Assembly: GCF_014202905.1 (NCBI RefSeq)
Contig: NZ_JACHHY010000027.1
Span: forward strand, 1-42,028
Source of the DNA: Chitinivorax tropicus
GTDB lineage: Bacteria > Pseudomonadota > Gammaproteobacteria > Burkholderiales > SCOH01
Direction: 5' to 3'
DNA: 42,028 nucleotides
The stretch's first letter is position 1. Each line of letters starts with the position of its first letter. The notes beneath the pieces were generated by a model. The model was not told the DNA's origin. It ran no database searches and was given only the letters and a program-made list of their open reading frames with translations. Position numbers and translations under genes: made by a program. This document shows positions 16,330 through 25,250 of this stretch, one piece after another.

Positions 16330-18720
16330 ATGAACAACACAGCGCCAAAAAACATTGTCTCGTTAAGCGAGTACGACAAGGCTCGTAAAGTGGGCTCAGA
16401 AACCATTTCATTGTTGAATGAATGCCGGGATATGGCAGCGGAACTGCTCAGCAAGTCCCTGTCCAAAATGCTCGACCGCATCGAAGAATCGCTGTTTGAG
16501 CTGGCCGAGAAGGCGCTCAATCACGACGTGCGCAATGTCTATCTTGAGGCGCGTGGCAAAGCATTGGCGCACCGAGATGCCATCGAGAGCGAATTCCGCC
16601 GCAATTTCCTGCAAGGTTTCAATAAACGGCTGGTTGCGCCAGATGCCGCATCGAAGAAGCTCGACTTTTCTTCGCTGGAGCTGAGCCTCGTCGATACCGA
16701 TGATTTCGAGGCAACCCTGGCTGTCTCTGACATTGCGAAACGCCTCAAGAATAACTGCAACGATGAGCTGATGGCACTGGATTACCGTGTCTCCGAGCTC
16801 ATGCACAAGACCGATCTGGCGGATGATGACAATCCGCTTGGCCCCAAGGCGATCTGCGAAGCCTTCAAGGATGCATGTAACCAACTGGAATCCAACGTCA
16901 ACGTCAAGCTGATCATTCTGAAGCAGTTTGATCAGCTGGTTTCTGACGACATTCAAGGGGTGTATAAAAACCTCAACACCCATCTGGTCAACCGCAACGT
17001 CATTCCTGTCATTACGCCGGACATGCTGCGCCGCCGTGCATCTGGTAGCCCGATGCCGCGCCCGGCGCCTCGCCAACAGGAGCGGCTCGACGACAAAGTC
17101 GAAACCGTTGGCGACCAGCCCCCGCAGGCCCAGGCAACAGAGCAGGAATTGTTCACAACCTTGCAACAATTGTTGACACGCAATGATGCCGGGATGGCCG
17201 CCATGCTGGGTGGGCTGTCTCAAAATGCATTCGCACCGACAAGCAATGGTGGGTTCCCTGAACTGAACAATAGCGTGCTCGATGTCCTGAGCAGCATGCA
17301 GCAGGGCAATTTCGGCGCTGTTGCCTTGAATGGCGCAGGATTGGATCTGGCACAAGCCGGCAGTGGCAATATCCTGCGTGACGTCAAGCAGGCGGTGCTG
17401 GGGCAGGGGGCAACGCAAATCGATGGCATGACCATCGATATTGTGGCCATGCTGTTTGATTATATTTTCGACGACCGTCAGATCCCGGACAAAATGAAAG
17501 CGTTGATCGGGCGCTTACAGATTCCGGTGCTCAAGGTTGCGATGCTGGACAAGAAGTTCTTCTCCAAAAAGTCCCACCCCGCACGACAACTGCTGGACAC
17601 ATTGGCACTTGCCGCCCTGGGTTGGAATGAAGCGGAAGGCGAGGGCGACCGGCTGTATTGCAAAATAGATGACATCATTCATCGGATTCTGTCTGAATTC
17701 GAAGAGAATTTCGATGTCTTCGAGTCCGCCCGTCTGGATTTGGAAGCGTTTCTGGCGGAAGAGGAGCGCCTGGCACAAGAGCGGGCCGAGAGTTCCGCAA
17801 AAGTCATCTATGAGCGCGAATGGCTGCAGATGGCCAAGTCCACGGTCGAGGAAGAGGTGCAGCGCCGTATTGCGACTGGTGACATGCCAGAGGTGATCGG
17901 CCAGTTTCTGTCTTTGCAGTGGGGCAATCTATTGTTGTCGGTCTACGTCAAGGATGGTGTGGAGAGCGACAACTGGCGTAACGCGCTGCAAACCATGGAT
18001 GATCTGATCTGGAGCGTGCAGCCCAAGCGCTCTCCAGAAGAGCGGATGCGTCTGGTCAGCCTGTTGCCACCGATGCTGAAAAAGCTGGAGGCAGCGCTCG
18101 AAATCAATCAGACACCCAAGGAGTCCCGCGAGAAGTTCTTTGCAGCGTTGGTGCAATGCCATGCCAGTGCCATCAAGTCAGGCATGCCAGGCAAGGCGCC
18201 TGAGCCCATGCCGGTGATCGCAGCCGAGCCGATCTTCACCCACCCACCTTTGCTGGTGAATGTCACCAGCCCGGTTGCAGAGGCGAAGGAGCTGGTTCCA
18301 GTGGAGCAACTGGGTGCGCCGCCTGTTGGTGCCAGCAGTTTCGAATTGGATCTGATTGCGTCTGCCAATGCCCGCCAATTGAATGATGATGTGGCGGCGA
18401 TTCAAGAGCGTGCGCCTGTGGTCACGTCGGTGCAGGCTGCTGATCCATACGATGCCATGGCAGCCAATCTGAAGCGGGGTGCCTGGATTGAGTTCCGCCA
18501 TGATGATAGTGCCATGCGTGCCAAGTTGGCATGGGTCAGCCCCATGAAAAACATGTATCTGTTTACCAATCGACAAGGTCTGAATGCCATGTCTATTTCA
18601 CTGGAAGGGCTGGCAGCCAAGTTGCGCTCTGGCAGTGCGGTGATCGTGGAAGAATCGGCCCTGGTTGATCGTGCGGTCAGCAGCATGCTGGATGCGCTCA
18701 AGAGCGGCGCTGCTGCATGA
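16330..18720 (+). CDS. DUF1631-family protein under a c-di-GMP riboswitch
   Basis: A 796-residue cytosolic protein of the DUF1631 family. N-terminal helices begin NIVSLSEYDKARK and LLNECRDMAAELLSKSL, with MLDRIEESLFELAEKA, typical of the family. The middle third is helical with a proline/glutamine-rich linker (about residues 230-280). The last 85 residues (LKRGAWIEF, AKLAWVSPMKNMYLFTNRQG, MSISLEGLAAKL) look like the PilZ-like beta-barrel found at the C-terminus of DUF1631 proteins, but the canonical RxxxR and D/NxSxxG binding motifs are not evident. In-frame ATGs at 16270 and 16300 are alternative starts; 16330 gives the usual family N-terminus. A clear terminator follows. Confidence 0.85.
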   Translation: MNNTAPKNIVSLSEYDKARKVGSETISLLNECRDMAAELLSKSLSKMLDRIEESLFELAEKALNHDVRNVYLEARGKALAHRDAIESEFRRNFLQGFNKRLVAPDAASKKLDFSSLELSLVDTDDFEATLAVSDIAKRLKNNCNDELMALDYRVSELMHKTDLADDDNPLGPKAICEAFKDACNQLESNVNVKLIILKQFDQLVSDDIQGVYKNLNTHLVNRNVIPVITPDMLRRRASGSPMPRPAPRQQERLDDKVETVGDQPPQAQATEQELFTTLQQLLTRNDAGMAAMLGGLSQNAFAPTSNGGFPELNNSVLDVLSSMQQGNFGAVALNGAGLDLAQAGSGNILRDVKQAVLGQGATQIDGMTIDIVAMLFDYIFDDRQIPDKMKALIGRLQIPVLKVAMLDKKFFSKKSHPARQLLDTLALAALGWNEAEGEGDRLYCKIDDIIHRILSEFEENFDVFESARLDLEAFLAEEERLAQERAESSAKVIYEREWLQMAKSTVEEEVQRRIATGDMPEVIGQFLSLQWGNLLLSVYVKDGVESDNWRNALQTMDDLIWSVQPKRSPEERMRLVSLLPPMLKKLEAALEINQTPKESREKFFAALVQCHASAIKSGMPGKAPEPMPVIAAEPIFTHPPLLVNVTSPVAEAKELVPVEQLGAPPVGASSFELDLIASANARQLNDDVAAIQERAPVVTSVQAADPYDAMAANLKRGAWIEFRHDDSAMRAKLAWVSPMKNMYLFTNRQGLNAMSISLEGLAAKLRSGSAVIVEESALVDRAVSSMLDALKSGAAA

Positions 18721-18746
18721 GTCACCGCCGATGGCTGGCAAAGGAG

Positions 18747-18771
18747 AACGCCGCTGTTGAGCGGCGTTTTT
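18747..18771 (+). terminator. Rho-independent terminator of the DUF1631 gene
   Basis: Perfect 9-base stem AACGCCGCT/AGCGGCGTT with a GTTG loop and a T-run, 26 bases past the stop. It also separates the convergent IclR gene. Confidence 0.9.
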
Positions 18772-18791
18772 CATTGGTGGGATCGATAACA

Positions 18792-19613
18792 TCATGATTG
18801 GTTGTGCTCGGTCAGCAAGGCGGCCACGTGTTGCACCAGGTACACCAGACGTGGGCCCAGGTCTTCGGTCAGCTGGCGGGGCTTGATGGAAAAGGCTGGG
18901 CCACCACAGCTGAATACCACGACATCGGACAGCTCGGGGATGATCAATGGCACTGCCACTGAATTGACATCTCGTTTCCACTCTCCAAGCGACAGACAGA
19001 AGCCACGTCGGGCGTAGTCCTCCATGGCGGCGCGGATGCCAATCAGTTGTTCTGCCCAGCGGTGCCCAGCCCGTCGCTCCAGGTGTTGCATCATGAATTC
19101 ACGCTCTGCCTGAGGTAGCCCAGCCAGGAAGGCCCGCCCGATGGAAGTCGTGGCAATCGGCATGCGCATGCCGGTGTCCAGCCGCAAGGTGACAGAGGCC
19201 CGGCTGCGGCAGTTTTCCAGATAGATCATGTCCAGACGGTCACGGGCAGCCAGCGATACCAGGGCATTCGAGTAATCGGCCAGATCCTGCATCAAAGGGC
19301 GGGCAATTTCGCGTACCTGCATGCTACCGGTGGCTGCGTAGCCCAGTGCCAGCACGGCTGGTCCGACCCGGTAACCGGCCAGATCGGGTAATTGCTGTAG
19401 ATAGCCTAATTTGGTCAGGGTGTAGGTCAAGCGGGAAACCGTCGATTTGGGCAATTGCGTGCGGCGGGCAATGTCGCCGTTCGACAAGGCTCGATCCCCG
19501 ACGGTAAAGCAACGGAGCACATCCAGGCCGCGAGCCAGCGCCGTCACGAATTGACGATCATCAATCTCATGGTCATTGTGAGCGGTATCTTCAAAATCAG
19601 TGATGTTCTGCAT
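18792..19613 (-). CDS. IclR-family transcriptional regulator
   Basis: A 273-residue regulator. The N-terminal winged helix has RGLDVLRCF, NGDIARRTQLPKSTVSRLTYTL (recognition helix) and LGYLQQ. The C-terminal effector domain has the IclR signatures RAFLAGLP, YARRGFCLSLGEWKRDVNSVAVPL. The chosen ATG 19613 gives the usual short N-tail; an in-frame GTG at 19643 would add 10 residues. It is divergent from gcdH and its CoA-transferase, so it most likely controls glutarate / glutaryl-CoA use. That link comes from context. Many betaproteobacterial gcdH loci have such a regulator alongside. Confidence 0.92.
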   Translation of the reverse strand: MQNITDFEDTAHNDHEIDDRQFVTALARGLDVLRCFTVGDRALSNGDIARRTQLPKSTVSRLTYTLTKLGYLQQLPDLAGYRVGPAVLALGYAATGSMQVREIARPLMQDLADYSNALVSLAARDRLDMIYLENCRSRASVTLRLDTGMRMPIATTSIGRAFLAGLPQAEREFMMQHLERRAGHRWAEQLIGIRAAMEDYARRGFCLSLGEWKRDVNSVAVPLIIPELSDVVVFSCGGPAFSIKPRQLTEDLGPRLVYLVQHVAALLTEHNQS

Positions 19614-19801
19614 GTCGGAACAGTCATTCGGAGGAAAATCCACAATGTTGAGGATAATGCCTCTCTGCGCTATTTTGCTAGCAGATTTAGTGTAATGACA
19701 TTCTGCATTGCGGAACGATTGAAAGCCTGCCTATTATCGAGTAGCGGTTGCTGGCCTGATGCCAGTGCTGCTTTTTGATGTCACCGACCGGAGTAATGAA
19801 G

Positions 19802-20980
19802 ATGGCGACCAAACCGAGCTTCACCTGGGATGATGCACTGCTGTTGAATGATCAACTGACCGAAGAGGAGCGCATGGTGCGGGATGCCGCGCATGCCTAT
19901 TGCCAGGAAAAGCTGCTGCCACGGGTTCGAGAGGCCAATCGCCATGAGCGATTCGATCGGGAGATCATGACCGAGATGGGGGAGCTGGGCATGCTGGGTG
20001 CAACCATCCAAGGTTTTGGTTGTGCGGGGGTTAACCATGTCTCATATGGCTTGATCGCGCGTGAGGTGGAGCGAGTGGACAGTGGCTATCGCTCAGCCAT
20101 GAGTGTGCAGTCCTCGCTGGTGATGTACCCGATCGATGCCTACGGCTCGACGGCGCAAAAGGAAAAATACCTGCCGAAACTGGCGAAAGGGGAATGGGTC
20201 GGGTGCTTTGGCCTGACCGAGCCGGATCACGGCTCAGACCCCGGTGGTATGCAGACGCGCGCCCGCAAGGTGGCGGGGGGCTGGCAATTGACTGGCAGCA
20301 AGATGTGGATCACCAACTCTCCGATTGCCGATGTGTTCGTCGTATGGGCAAAGGATGATGAGGGTGAGATCCGGGGATTCATCCTTGAGAAGGGCATGGC
20401 CGGGCTGTCTGCACCTAAGATCGAAGGTAAATTCAGCCTGCGTGCATCGATCACGGGCGAGATTGTCATGGACCAGGTATTCGTGGCTGATGAGCAATTG
20501 TTGCCAGGTGTCAAAGGCCTGAAGGGCCCATTTGGCTGCCTGAACAAGGCGCGCTACGGGATTGCCTGGGGGGCGATGGGGGCGGCAGAGTTCTGCTGGC
20601 ATGCGGCCCGCCAATACACACTGGATCGTCAACAGTTTGGCCGCCCGTTGGCCGCCAATCAGCTGATCCAGCTGAAGCTGGCCAATATGCAGACTGATAT
20701 CACTCTGGGGCTGCAAGGCGCATTGCGCGTTGGTCGGCTACTGGATGAAGGGCGCGGTGCGCCTGAAATGATTTCGCTGATCAAGCGCAATAACTGTGGC
20801 AAAGCACTGGACATTGCTCGCATCAGTCGTGACATGCATGGTGGGAACGGCATTTCAGACGAATATGGCGTGATCCGACATGTGATGAACCTGGAGGCCG
20901 TCAACACCTATGAAGGCACCCACGACGTGCATGCGCTGATTTTGGGGCGGGCGCAGACAGGCATCCAGGCGTTTTTCTGA
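19802..20980 (+). CDS. gcdH: Glutaryl-CoA dehydrogenase
   Basis: A 392-residue FAD-dependent acyl-CoA dehydrogenase that oxidises and decarboxylates glutaryl-CoA to crotonyl-CoA in lysine, tryptophan and glutarate breakdown. GcdH-specific traits are [34 protein letters not shown], and the catalytic glutamate (E371) in [17 protein letters not shown]. The C-terminus ends at [11 protein letters not shown] as in the family. ATG 19802 lies 8 bases after GGAG; an upstream ATG (19796) is too close to that site. It is followed by the CaiB-type CoA-transferase with one base between, and divergent from an IclR regulator. Confidence 0.95.
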   Translation: MATKPSFTWDDALLLNDQLTEEERMVRDAAHAYCQEKLLPRVREANRHERFDREIMTEMGELGMLGATIQGFGCAGVNHVSYGLIAREVERVDSGYRSAMSVQSSLVMYPIDAYGSTAQKEKYLPKLAKGEWVGCFGLTEPDHGSDPGGMQTRARKVAGGWQLTGSKMWITNSPIADVFVVWAKDDEGEIRGFILEKGMAGLSAPKIEGKFSLRASITGEIVMDQVFVADEQLLPGVKGLKGPFGCLNKARYGIAWGAMGAAEFCWHAARQYTLDRQQFGRPLAANQLIQLKLANMQTDITLGLQGALRVGRLLDEGRGAPEMISLIKRNNCGKALDIARISRDMHGGNGISDEYGVIRHVMNLEAVNTYEGTHDVHALILGRAQTGIQAFF

Positions 20981-20981
20981 T

Positions 20982-22190
20982 ATGGGTGCGCTTTCTCACA
21001 TCAAGGTTCTGGATCTATCCCGCGTTCTGGCTGGGCCATGGGCGAGCCAGATCCTTGGCGACCTCGGCGCCGATGTCGTCAAGATCGAGCGCCCTGGCGG
21101 TGGGGACGATACCCGCAGCTGGGGCCCGCCCTATCTGCTGGATGAAGCAGGGCAACCTACTGGCGAGGCGGCCTATTTCCTGTCAACCAACCGCAACAAA
21201 CGATCGGTGACGGTCGATATGTCCCAACCGTCTGGTCAGGCGTTGATCCGTCAATTGGCCGCTCAGGCAGATGTCGTGCTGGAGAACTTCAAGGTGGGTG
21301 GCCTCAAGCAGTATGGGTTGGATTACGACAGCCTGCATGCCATCAACCCCCGCCTGGTCTATTGCTCCATCACGGGCTTTGGCCAGACCGGGCCCTATGC
21401 AGAGCGCGCTGGGTATGACTTCCTGATTCAAGGCCTGGGCGGCTTGATGAGCCTGACTGGCGAGCCGGATGGAGACCCCCAGAAAGTCGGTGTCGCACTG
21501 ACTGATATCATGACTGGGCTATATGCCACGATCGGCGTCTTGGCGGCGCTGGCTGATCGTGAACGGACGGGCAAGGGGCAGCACATCGATTTGGCCCTGC
21601 TTGACGTGCAGGTCGCGTGCTTGGCCAACCAAGCCATGAATTACCTGACGACCGGGCAAGCCCCCAAGCGACTGGGAAACGCCCACCCGAACATCGTGCC
21701 CTATCAGGCTTTCCCAACGGCAGACGGCGACATGATTCTGGCGGTCGGGAACGACGGCCAGTTCGCCAAGTTTTGCGAGGTGGCCGGGAAGGATTGGGCG
21801 CAAGACGAGCGATTTAGCACCAACCGGGCCAGGGTGACCAATCGGCAGGTGTTGGTGCCATTGATCCGGCAGACAACCGTGATGAAGACCACGGCGGAAT
21901 GGATTGCCGCGCTGGAAGCTGTGGCGGTGCCTTGTGGGCCGATCAACACCTTGGAACAGGTATTTGCCGACCCGCAAGTCCAACACCGTGGCTTACGCCT
22001 CGACCTGCCCCACCCGCTGGCCGGCCATGCGCCTGGCGTGGCCAGCCCATTGCGCCTGTCAGCCTCGCCTGTCAGCTATCGCAATGGGCCACCGTTACTT
22101 GGACAAGACACAGAGGCGGTGCTTCATGACTGGCTGGCACTGTCCGCGCAGCAAATCCATGCGCTACGTGAGCAGCAGGCATTGGGCTAG
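20982..22190 (+). CDS. CaiB/BaiF family CoA-transferase (probably acts on glutarate)
   Basis: A 402-residue class III CoA-transferase. The N-terminus has the family's VLDLSRVLAGPWASQILGDL and GADVVKIERPGGGDDTR. The catalytic aspartate is D175 in ALTDIMTGLYA. It lies one base after gcdH, so the pair is cotranscribed. In pseudomonads and other bacteria a CaiB-type enzyme next to gcdH activates glutarate with CoA from succinyl-CoA; that substrate is inferred here from context, as class III members are not separable by eye. Together with GcdH it would convert glutarate to crotonyl-CoA. Confidence 0.9.
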   Translation: MGALSHIKVLDLSRVLAGPWASQILGDLGADVVKIERPGGGDDTRSWGPPYLLDEAGQPTGEAAYFLSTNRNKRSVTVDMSQPSGQALIRQLAAQADVVLENFKVGGLKQYGLDYDSLHAINPRLVYCSITGFGQTGPYAERAGYDFLIQGLGGLMSLTGEPDGDPQKVGVALTDIMTGLYATIGVLAALADRERTGKGQHIDLALLDVQVACLANQAMNYLTTGQAPKRLGNAHPNIVPYQAFPTADGDMILAVGNDGQFAKFCEVAGKDWAQDERFSTNRARVTNRQVLVPLIRQTTVMKTTAEWIAALEAVAVPCGPINTLEQVFADPQVQHRGLRLDLPHPLAGHAPGVASPLRLSASPVSYRNGPPLLGQDTEAVLHDWLALSAQQIHALREQQALG

Positions 22191-22710
22191 GTCTGCCGGG
22201 TACGGCATCGTATTCGGCACTGGGCGGGGTTGGTGGAGAAGCCTGGTGTCAGGAGTGTGGCATGGCAGGCAGTCTCAGCGCGGAGCCGTGATGGCTTGCT
22301 GCAAGATGCGTTCTGTCTTGGAACATTGAATGAGATCCATCAGCCTGAAGGGCTTGCCCATCCTGCCGCGCCAGGTTTGGCATCCCCCTCGGGCGGTCAT
22401 CTACATGAATTTTTCTGAACGATAGCCAACGCGCCTTGGTATTTTGTTATAAAGGCCAATCTCGCAGCCCCTGAGTCACGGATATATGGAACAAGATCCG
22501 CGCTGGATTGCAGGTGTGGCGCCGTTTGTCAGCCCCGTCCAGCGGCTTGAAGCAGCCATAAATACTGTTTGACTCAACAGTTGGATGATGGCCGTGGTAG
22601 TCTGTCGATAAAGCCCGGTCTACAATTCTAGATATAACGATGCGCCGACGCAGAATTAGACCAGTCGGTTTTGTTCAAGTGGATCGGGCGAATTGCCAAA
22701 CGGAGAAAAT
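22191..22710. other. Gene-free gap
   Basis: About 520 bases between the CoA-transferase and the DUF4253 gene. No open frame with family resemblance or good start signal, no strong hairpin and no convincing promoter pair was seen. It presumably holds the promoter of the downstream gene; TACAAT near 22621 is a possible -10 box. Confidence 0.5.
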
Positions 22711-23376
22711 ATGAGGGAATTTGGTTTCGAAGTCATGGCCGTACCAGGTGCTGAAGCGTTGGCTACTTTGAATCGTCTGAAAAGCGAAAATCGGGGTTAC
22801 CCGGTTTTGCTGGGTGATTCGGATAGCGTGCTGGCCTTGAGCGAAAACCTTCAGGATGTTGAAGATAGCGTTGAGGAGTTGATTGAAAACGCTGAGAAAC
22901 TGAACCCCAGAAGTTGGTTGATCACCCGCGCGAAAAACGATAGCGAATACTATCGTGCGCCACGCGGTGATTGGCCGGATGATGAGGAGCCTAGTGAGGG
23001 GTTGATCAGCCATCTCGATCTGTCGACCGGCCAGCCGCTGGAAAAGGTCTATATCGCGATGGTGCCGACAACAGAGTCTTGGAAGGTACCTTGTTATCTG
23101 AAAATGGGCGGTTGGAATGAATGCCCGTTTCCTGAAGTCCATGCCAGCCTGTTCCGTAAATGGGGGGAAGAATATGGCGCACGGGTGGTGGCAGTGACCA
23201 GTTCCACCATCGAATTCGAGGTGGAGCGCCCACCTCGGACTCGGGATGAAGCGATCACGCTGGCAAAAGAGCAGTATGTGTATTGCATCGACATTGTCGA
23301 GCAAGGCACGGAGACGATCGAGCAGCTGGCTGCATCGCTGCTGAATGGTCGGACCTGGTTCTTCTGGTGGGATTGA
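22711..23376 (+). CDS. DUF4253 domain-containing protein
   Basis: A 221-residue soluble protein ending in the DUF4253 domain. The last 110 residues hold the family core: VPCYLKMGGWNECPFPEVH, then FRKWGEEYGARVVAVTSSTIEF, PPRTRDEAITLAKEQYVYC and the C-terminal TWFFWWD. The N-terminal half (FEVMAVPGAEALATL, YPVLLGDSDSVLAL) is the family's upstream domain. ATG 22711 follows CGGAG with 5 bases between. It is a single-gene unit with its own terminator. The function is unknown; members are common in soil bacteria and often lie near SMI1/KNR4-type genes, but nothing like that is adjacent here. Confidence 0.88.
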   Translation: MREFGFEVMAVPGAEALATLNRLKSENRGYPVLLGDSDSVLALSENLQDVEDSVEELIENAEKLNPRSWLITRAKNDSEYYRAPRGDWPDDEEPSEGLISHLDLSTGQPLEKVYIAMVPTTESWKVPCYLKMGGWNECPFPEVHASLFRKWGEEYGARVVAVTSSTIEFEVERPPRTRDEAITLAKEQYVYCIDIVEQGTETIEQLAASLLNGRTWFFWWD

Positions 23377-23432
23377 TATCGTACCGTAATCCTTGATCTG
23401 GCTTGGTCGTATCGATGCCTGATCATGAAAGT

Positions 23433-23466
23433 GCCACCTCTTTATGAGGTGGCATTTGCTTTTTTG
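23433..23466 (+). terminator. Rho-independent terminator of the DUF4253 gene
   Basis: Stem GCCACCTC/GAGGTGGC with loop TTTAT, followed by ATTTGCTTTTTT. Confidence 0.88.
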
Positions 23467-23634
23467 AGAGTGCTTGCTCATGATGGTGCATAAATGTCAT
23501 TGATTATATTGGTGAATTTTATATTCGTAATTTAATCATTGAAAAAAACTATTGTTAACATTCTTATAATTCATTTAACTAATCAAACTTGCTCTCCTAG
23601 ACTGAATTCCACTTACCGAACAAGGAGAACAAGA

Positions 23635-25188
23635 ATGAAACATCTTTCCATACAATCCGCCAAAGCCTGCATGAAGCATCTCGCAGCCGGTGGGCTGGCT
23701 GCCACATTCACGCTTTCGCAGGCGGCCTGGGCCGCGCCGCTGACCCGCGATAACGGGGCACCGGTGGGTGACAATCAGAACTCGCAAACTGCGGGTGAAC
23801 ATGGCCCCGTGCTGTTACAAGATATCCACCTGATTCAGAAGTTGCAGCGTTTCGATCGTGAGCGGGTCCCTGAGCGGGTCGTGCATGCACGAGGCACGGG
23901 CGCCCATGGCGTGTTCGAGGCGACAGAGGATGTGTCGGGGCTCACCCGTGCCAAGGTGTTTGCCAAAGGTGCGCAGACACCTGTATTCGTAAGGTTTTCA
24001 ACTGTAATCCATGGTTCGCATTCGCCTGAAACTGCGCGTGACCCACGTGGCTTTGCGACCAAGTTCTACACCAGTGAGGGCAATTGGGATCTGGTGGGTA
24101 ACAATCTGCCGGTCTTCTTCATCCGTGATGCCATCAAGTTCCCTGATATGGTCCACTCGCTGAAACCGGCACCTGACACCAATATTCAGGATGCCAATCG
24201 CGTGTTCGATTTCTTCTCGAATGTGCCTGAGGCCACCCATATGCTGACCCGAGTCTACTCGGACTATGGGATACCCAAGAGCTATCGACTGATGGATGGC
24301 AATAGTGTCCATGCATACAAGTGGGTCAATACGGCGGGACAATATACTTATGTGAAATTCCACTGGAAGTCGCTGCAAGGCGAGCAGAATCTCTCGGAAA
24401 AAGAGGCTGAAGCCATCCAGGCCAAGGATTTCAACCATGCAACCCGCGACCTGATCGACGCAATCAAACGCCAGGACTTTCCGAAGTGGGATCTGTATGT
24501 GCAGGTGTTGAAGCCAGAGCAATTGGGTCAGTTCGATTTTGACCCATTGGATGCCACTAAGGTCTGGCATGGTGTACCAGAGCGAAAGATCGGTACCATG
24601 ACGCTGAATCGTAACCCGGACAATGTCTTTCAGGACACCGAGCAGAGTGCCTTTGCGCCCTCCAATCTGGTTCCAGGGATTGAGCCGTCAGAAGATCGTC
24701 TGCTTCAAGGGCGGGTGTTTTCCTATGCGGATACGCAATTGCACCGCGTCGGCACCAACGCGCTGCAGCTTCCGATCAATCAGCCCCGGGTTCCGGTACG
24801 GAGCAACAATCAAGATGGCGCACTCAACTCAGGCAAGCGCACTGGGACGGTCAACTATCAACCCAGTCGGATGAGTGATCTGCCTGATCAGGCAGAGTTC
24901 AAATCCAGCAAGTTGCCGCTGGCTGGGGCGACTCAACAGGCACGTATCGCCAAGACGCTGAATTTCCGCCAGGCAGGTGAGTTCTATCGCAGCTTGTCAG
25001 CCAATGACCAGAAAAACCTGATTGCCAATCTGTCAGGTGATCTGGCCAAGGTGGTCAGCCCGGAGACGCGTGACATCATGCTGTCGTATTTCTACAAAGC
25101 CGATGCTAACTATGGTAAAGCACTGGCCAAGGCTCTGAAGGTGGATGCAGCGGCAATCGAGCAGCGCGCATCGCAGCTGGCTGAATGA
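23635..25188 (+). CDS. Exported heme catalase
   Basis: A 517-residue monofunctional catalase (2 H2O2 to O2 and water). A signal peptide MKHLSIQSAKACMKHLAAGG... ends at AWA|APL (about residue 33), so the enzyme is periplasmic, as in KatB-type catalases. Active-site residues are visible: H84 in VVHARGTGAHG, N156 in VGNNLPVFFIRDAIKFPD, and the heme-ligating Y364 in RVFSYADTQLHR. Small-subunit size, clade 3-like layout. ATG 23635 follows AAGGAG; an upstream TTG frame extends to 23539 but would add residues without signal-peptide character. The AT-rich DNA upstream shows no clear OxyR site. It is followed by a strong terminator. Confidence 0.95.
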   Translation: MKHLSIQSAKACMKHLAAGGLAATFTLSQAAWAAPLTRDNGAPVGDNQNSQTAGEHGPVLLQDIHLIQKLQRFDRERVPERVVHARGTGAHGVFEATEDVSGLTRAKVFAKGAQTPVFVRFSTVIHGSHSPETARDPRGFATKFYTSEGNWDLVGNNLPVFFIRDAIKFPDMVHSLKPAPDTNIQDANRVFDFFSNVPEATHMLTRVYSDYGIPKSYRLMDGNSVHAYKWVNTAGQYTYVKFHWKSLQGEQNLSEKEAEAIQAKDFNHATRDLIDAIKRQDFPKWDLYVQVLKPEQLGQFDFDPLDATKVWHGVPERKIGTMTLNRNPDNVFQDTEQSAFAPSNLVPGIEPSEDRLLQGRVFSYADTQLHRVGTNALQLPINQPRVPVRSNNQDGALNSGKRTGTVNYQPSRMSDLPDQAEFKSSKLPLAGATQQARIAKTLNFRQAGEFYRSLSANDQKNLIANLSGDLAKVVSPETRDIMLSYFYKADANYGKALAKALKVDAAAIEQRASQLAE

Positions 25189-25209
25189 TTTCGGCAGCTA
25201 GGCAGTGAG

Positions 25210-25243
25210 CAAAACGGCGGTGGTGACCGCCGTTTTGTTTTGC
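25210..25243 (+). terminator. Terminator after the catalase gene
   Basis: Perfect 12-base stem CAAAACGGCGGT/ACCGCCGTTTTG, loop GGTG, then TTTTGC. It lies between convergent catalase and chemoreceptor genes and may serve both, though the U-run is better on the plus strand. Confidence 0.92.
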
Positions 25244-25250
25244 TACATCA

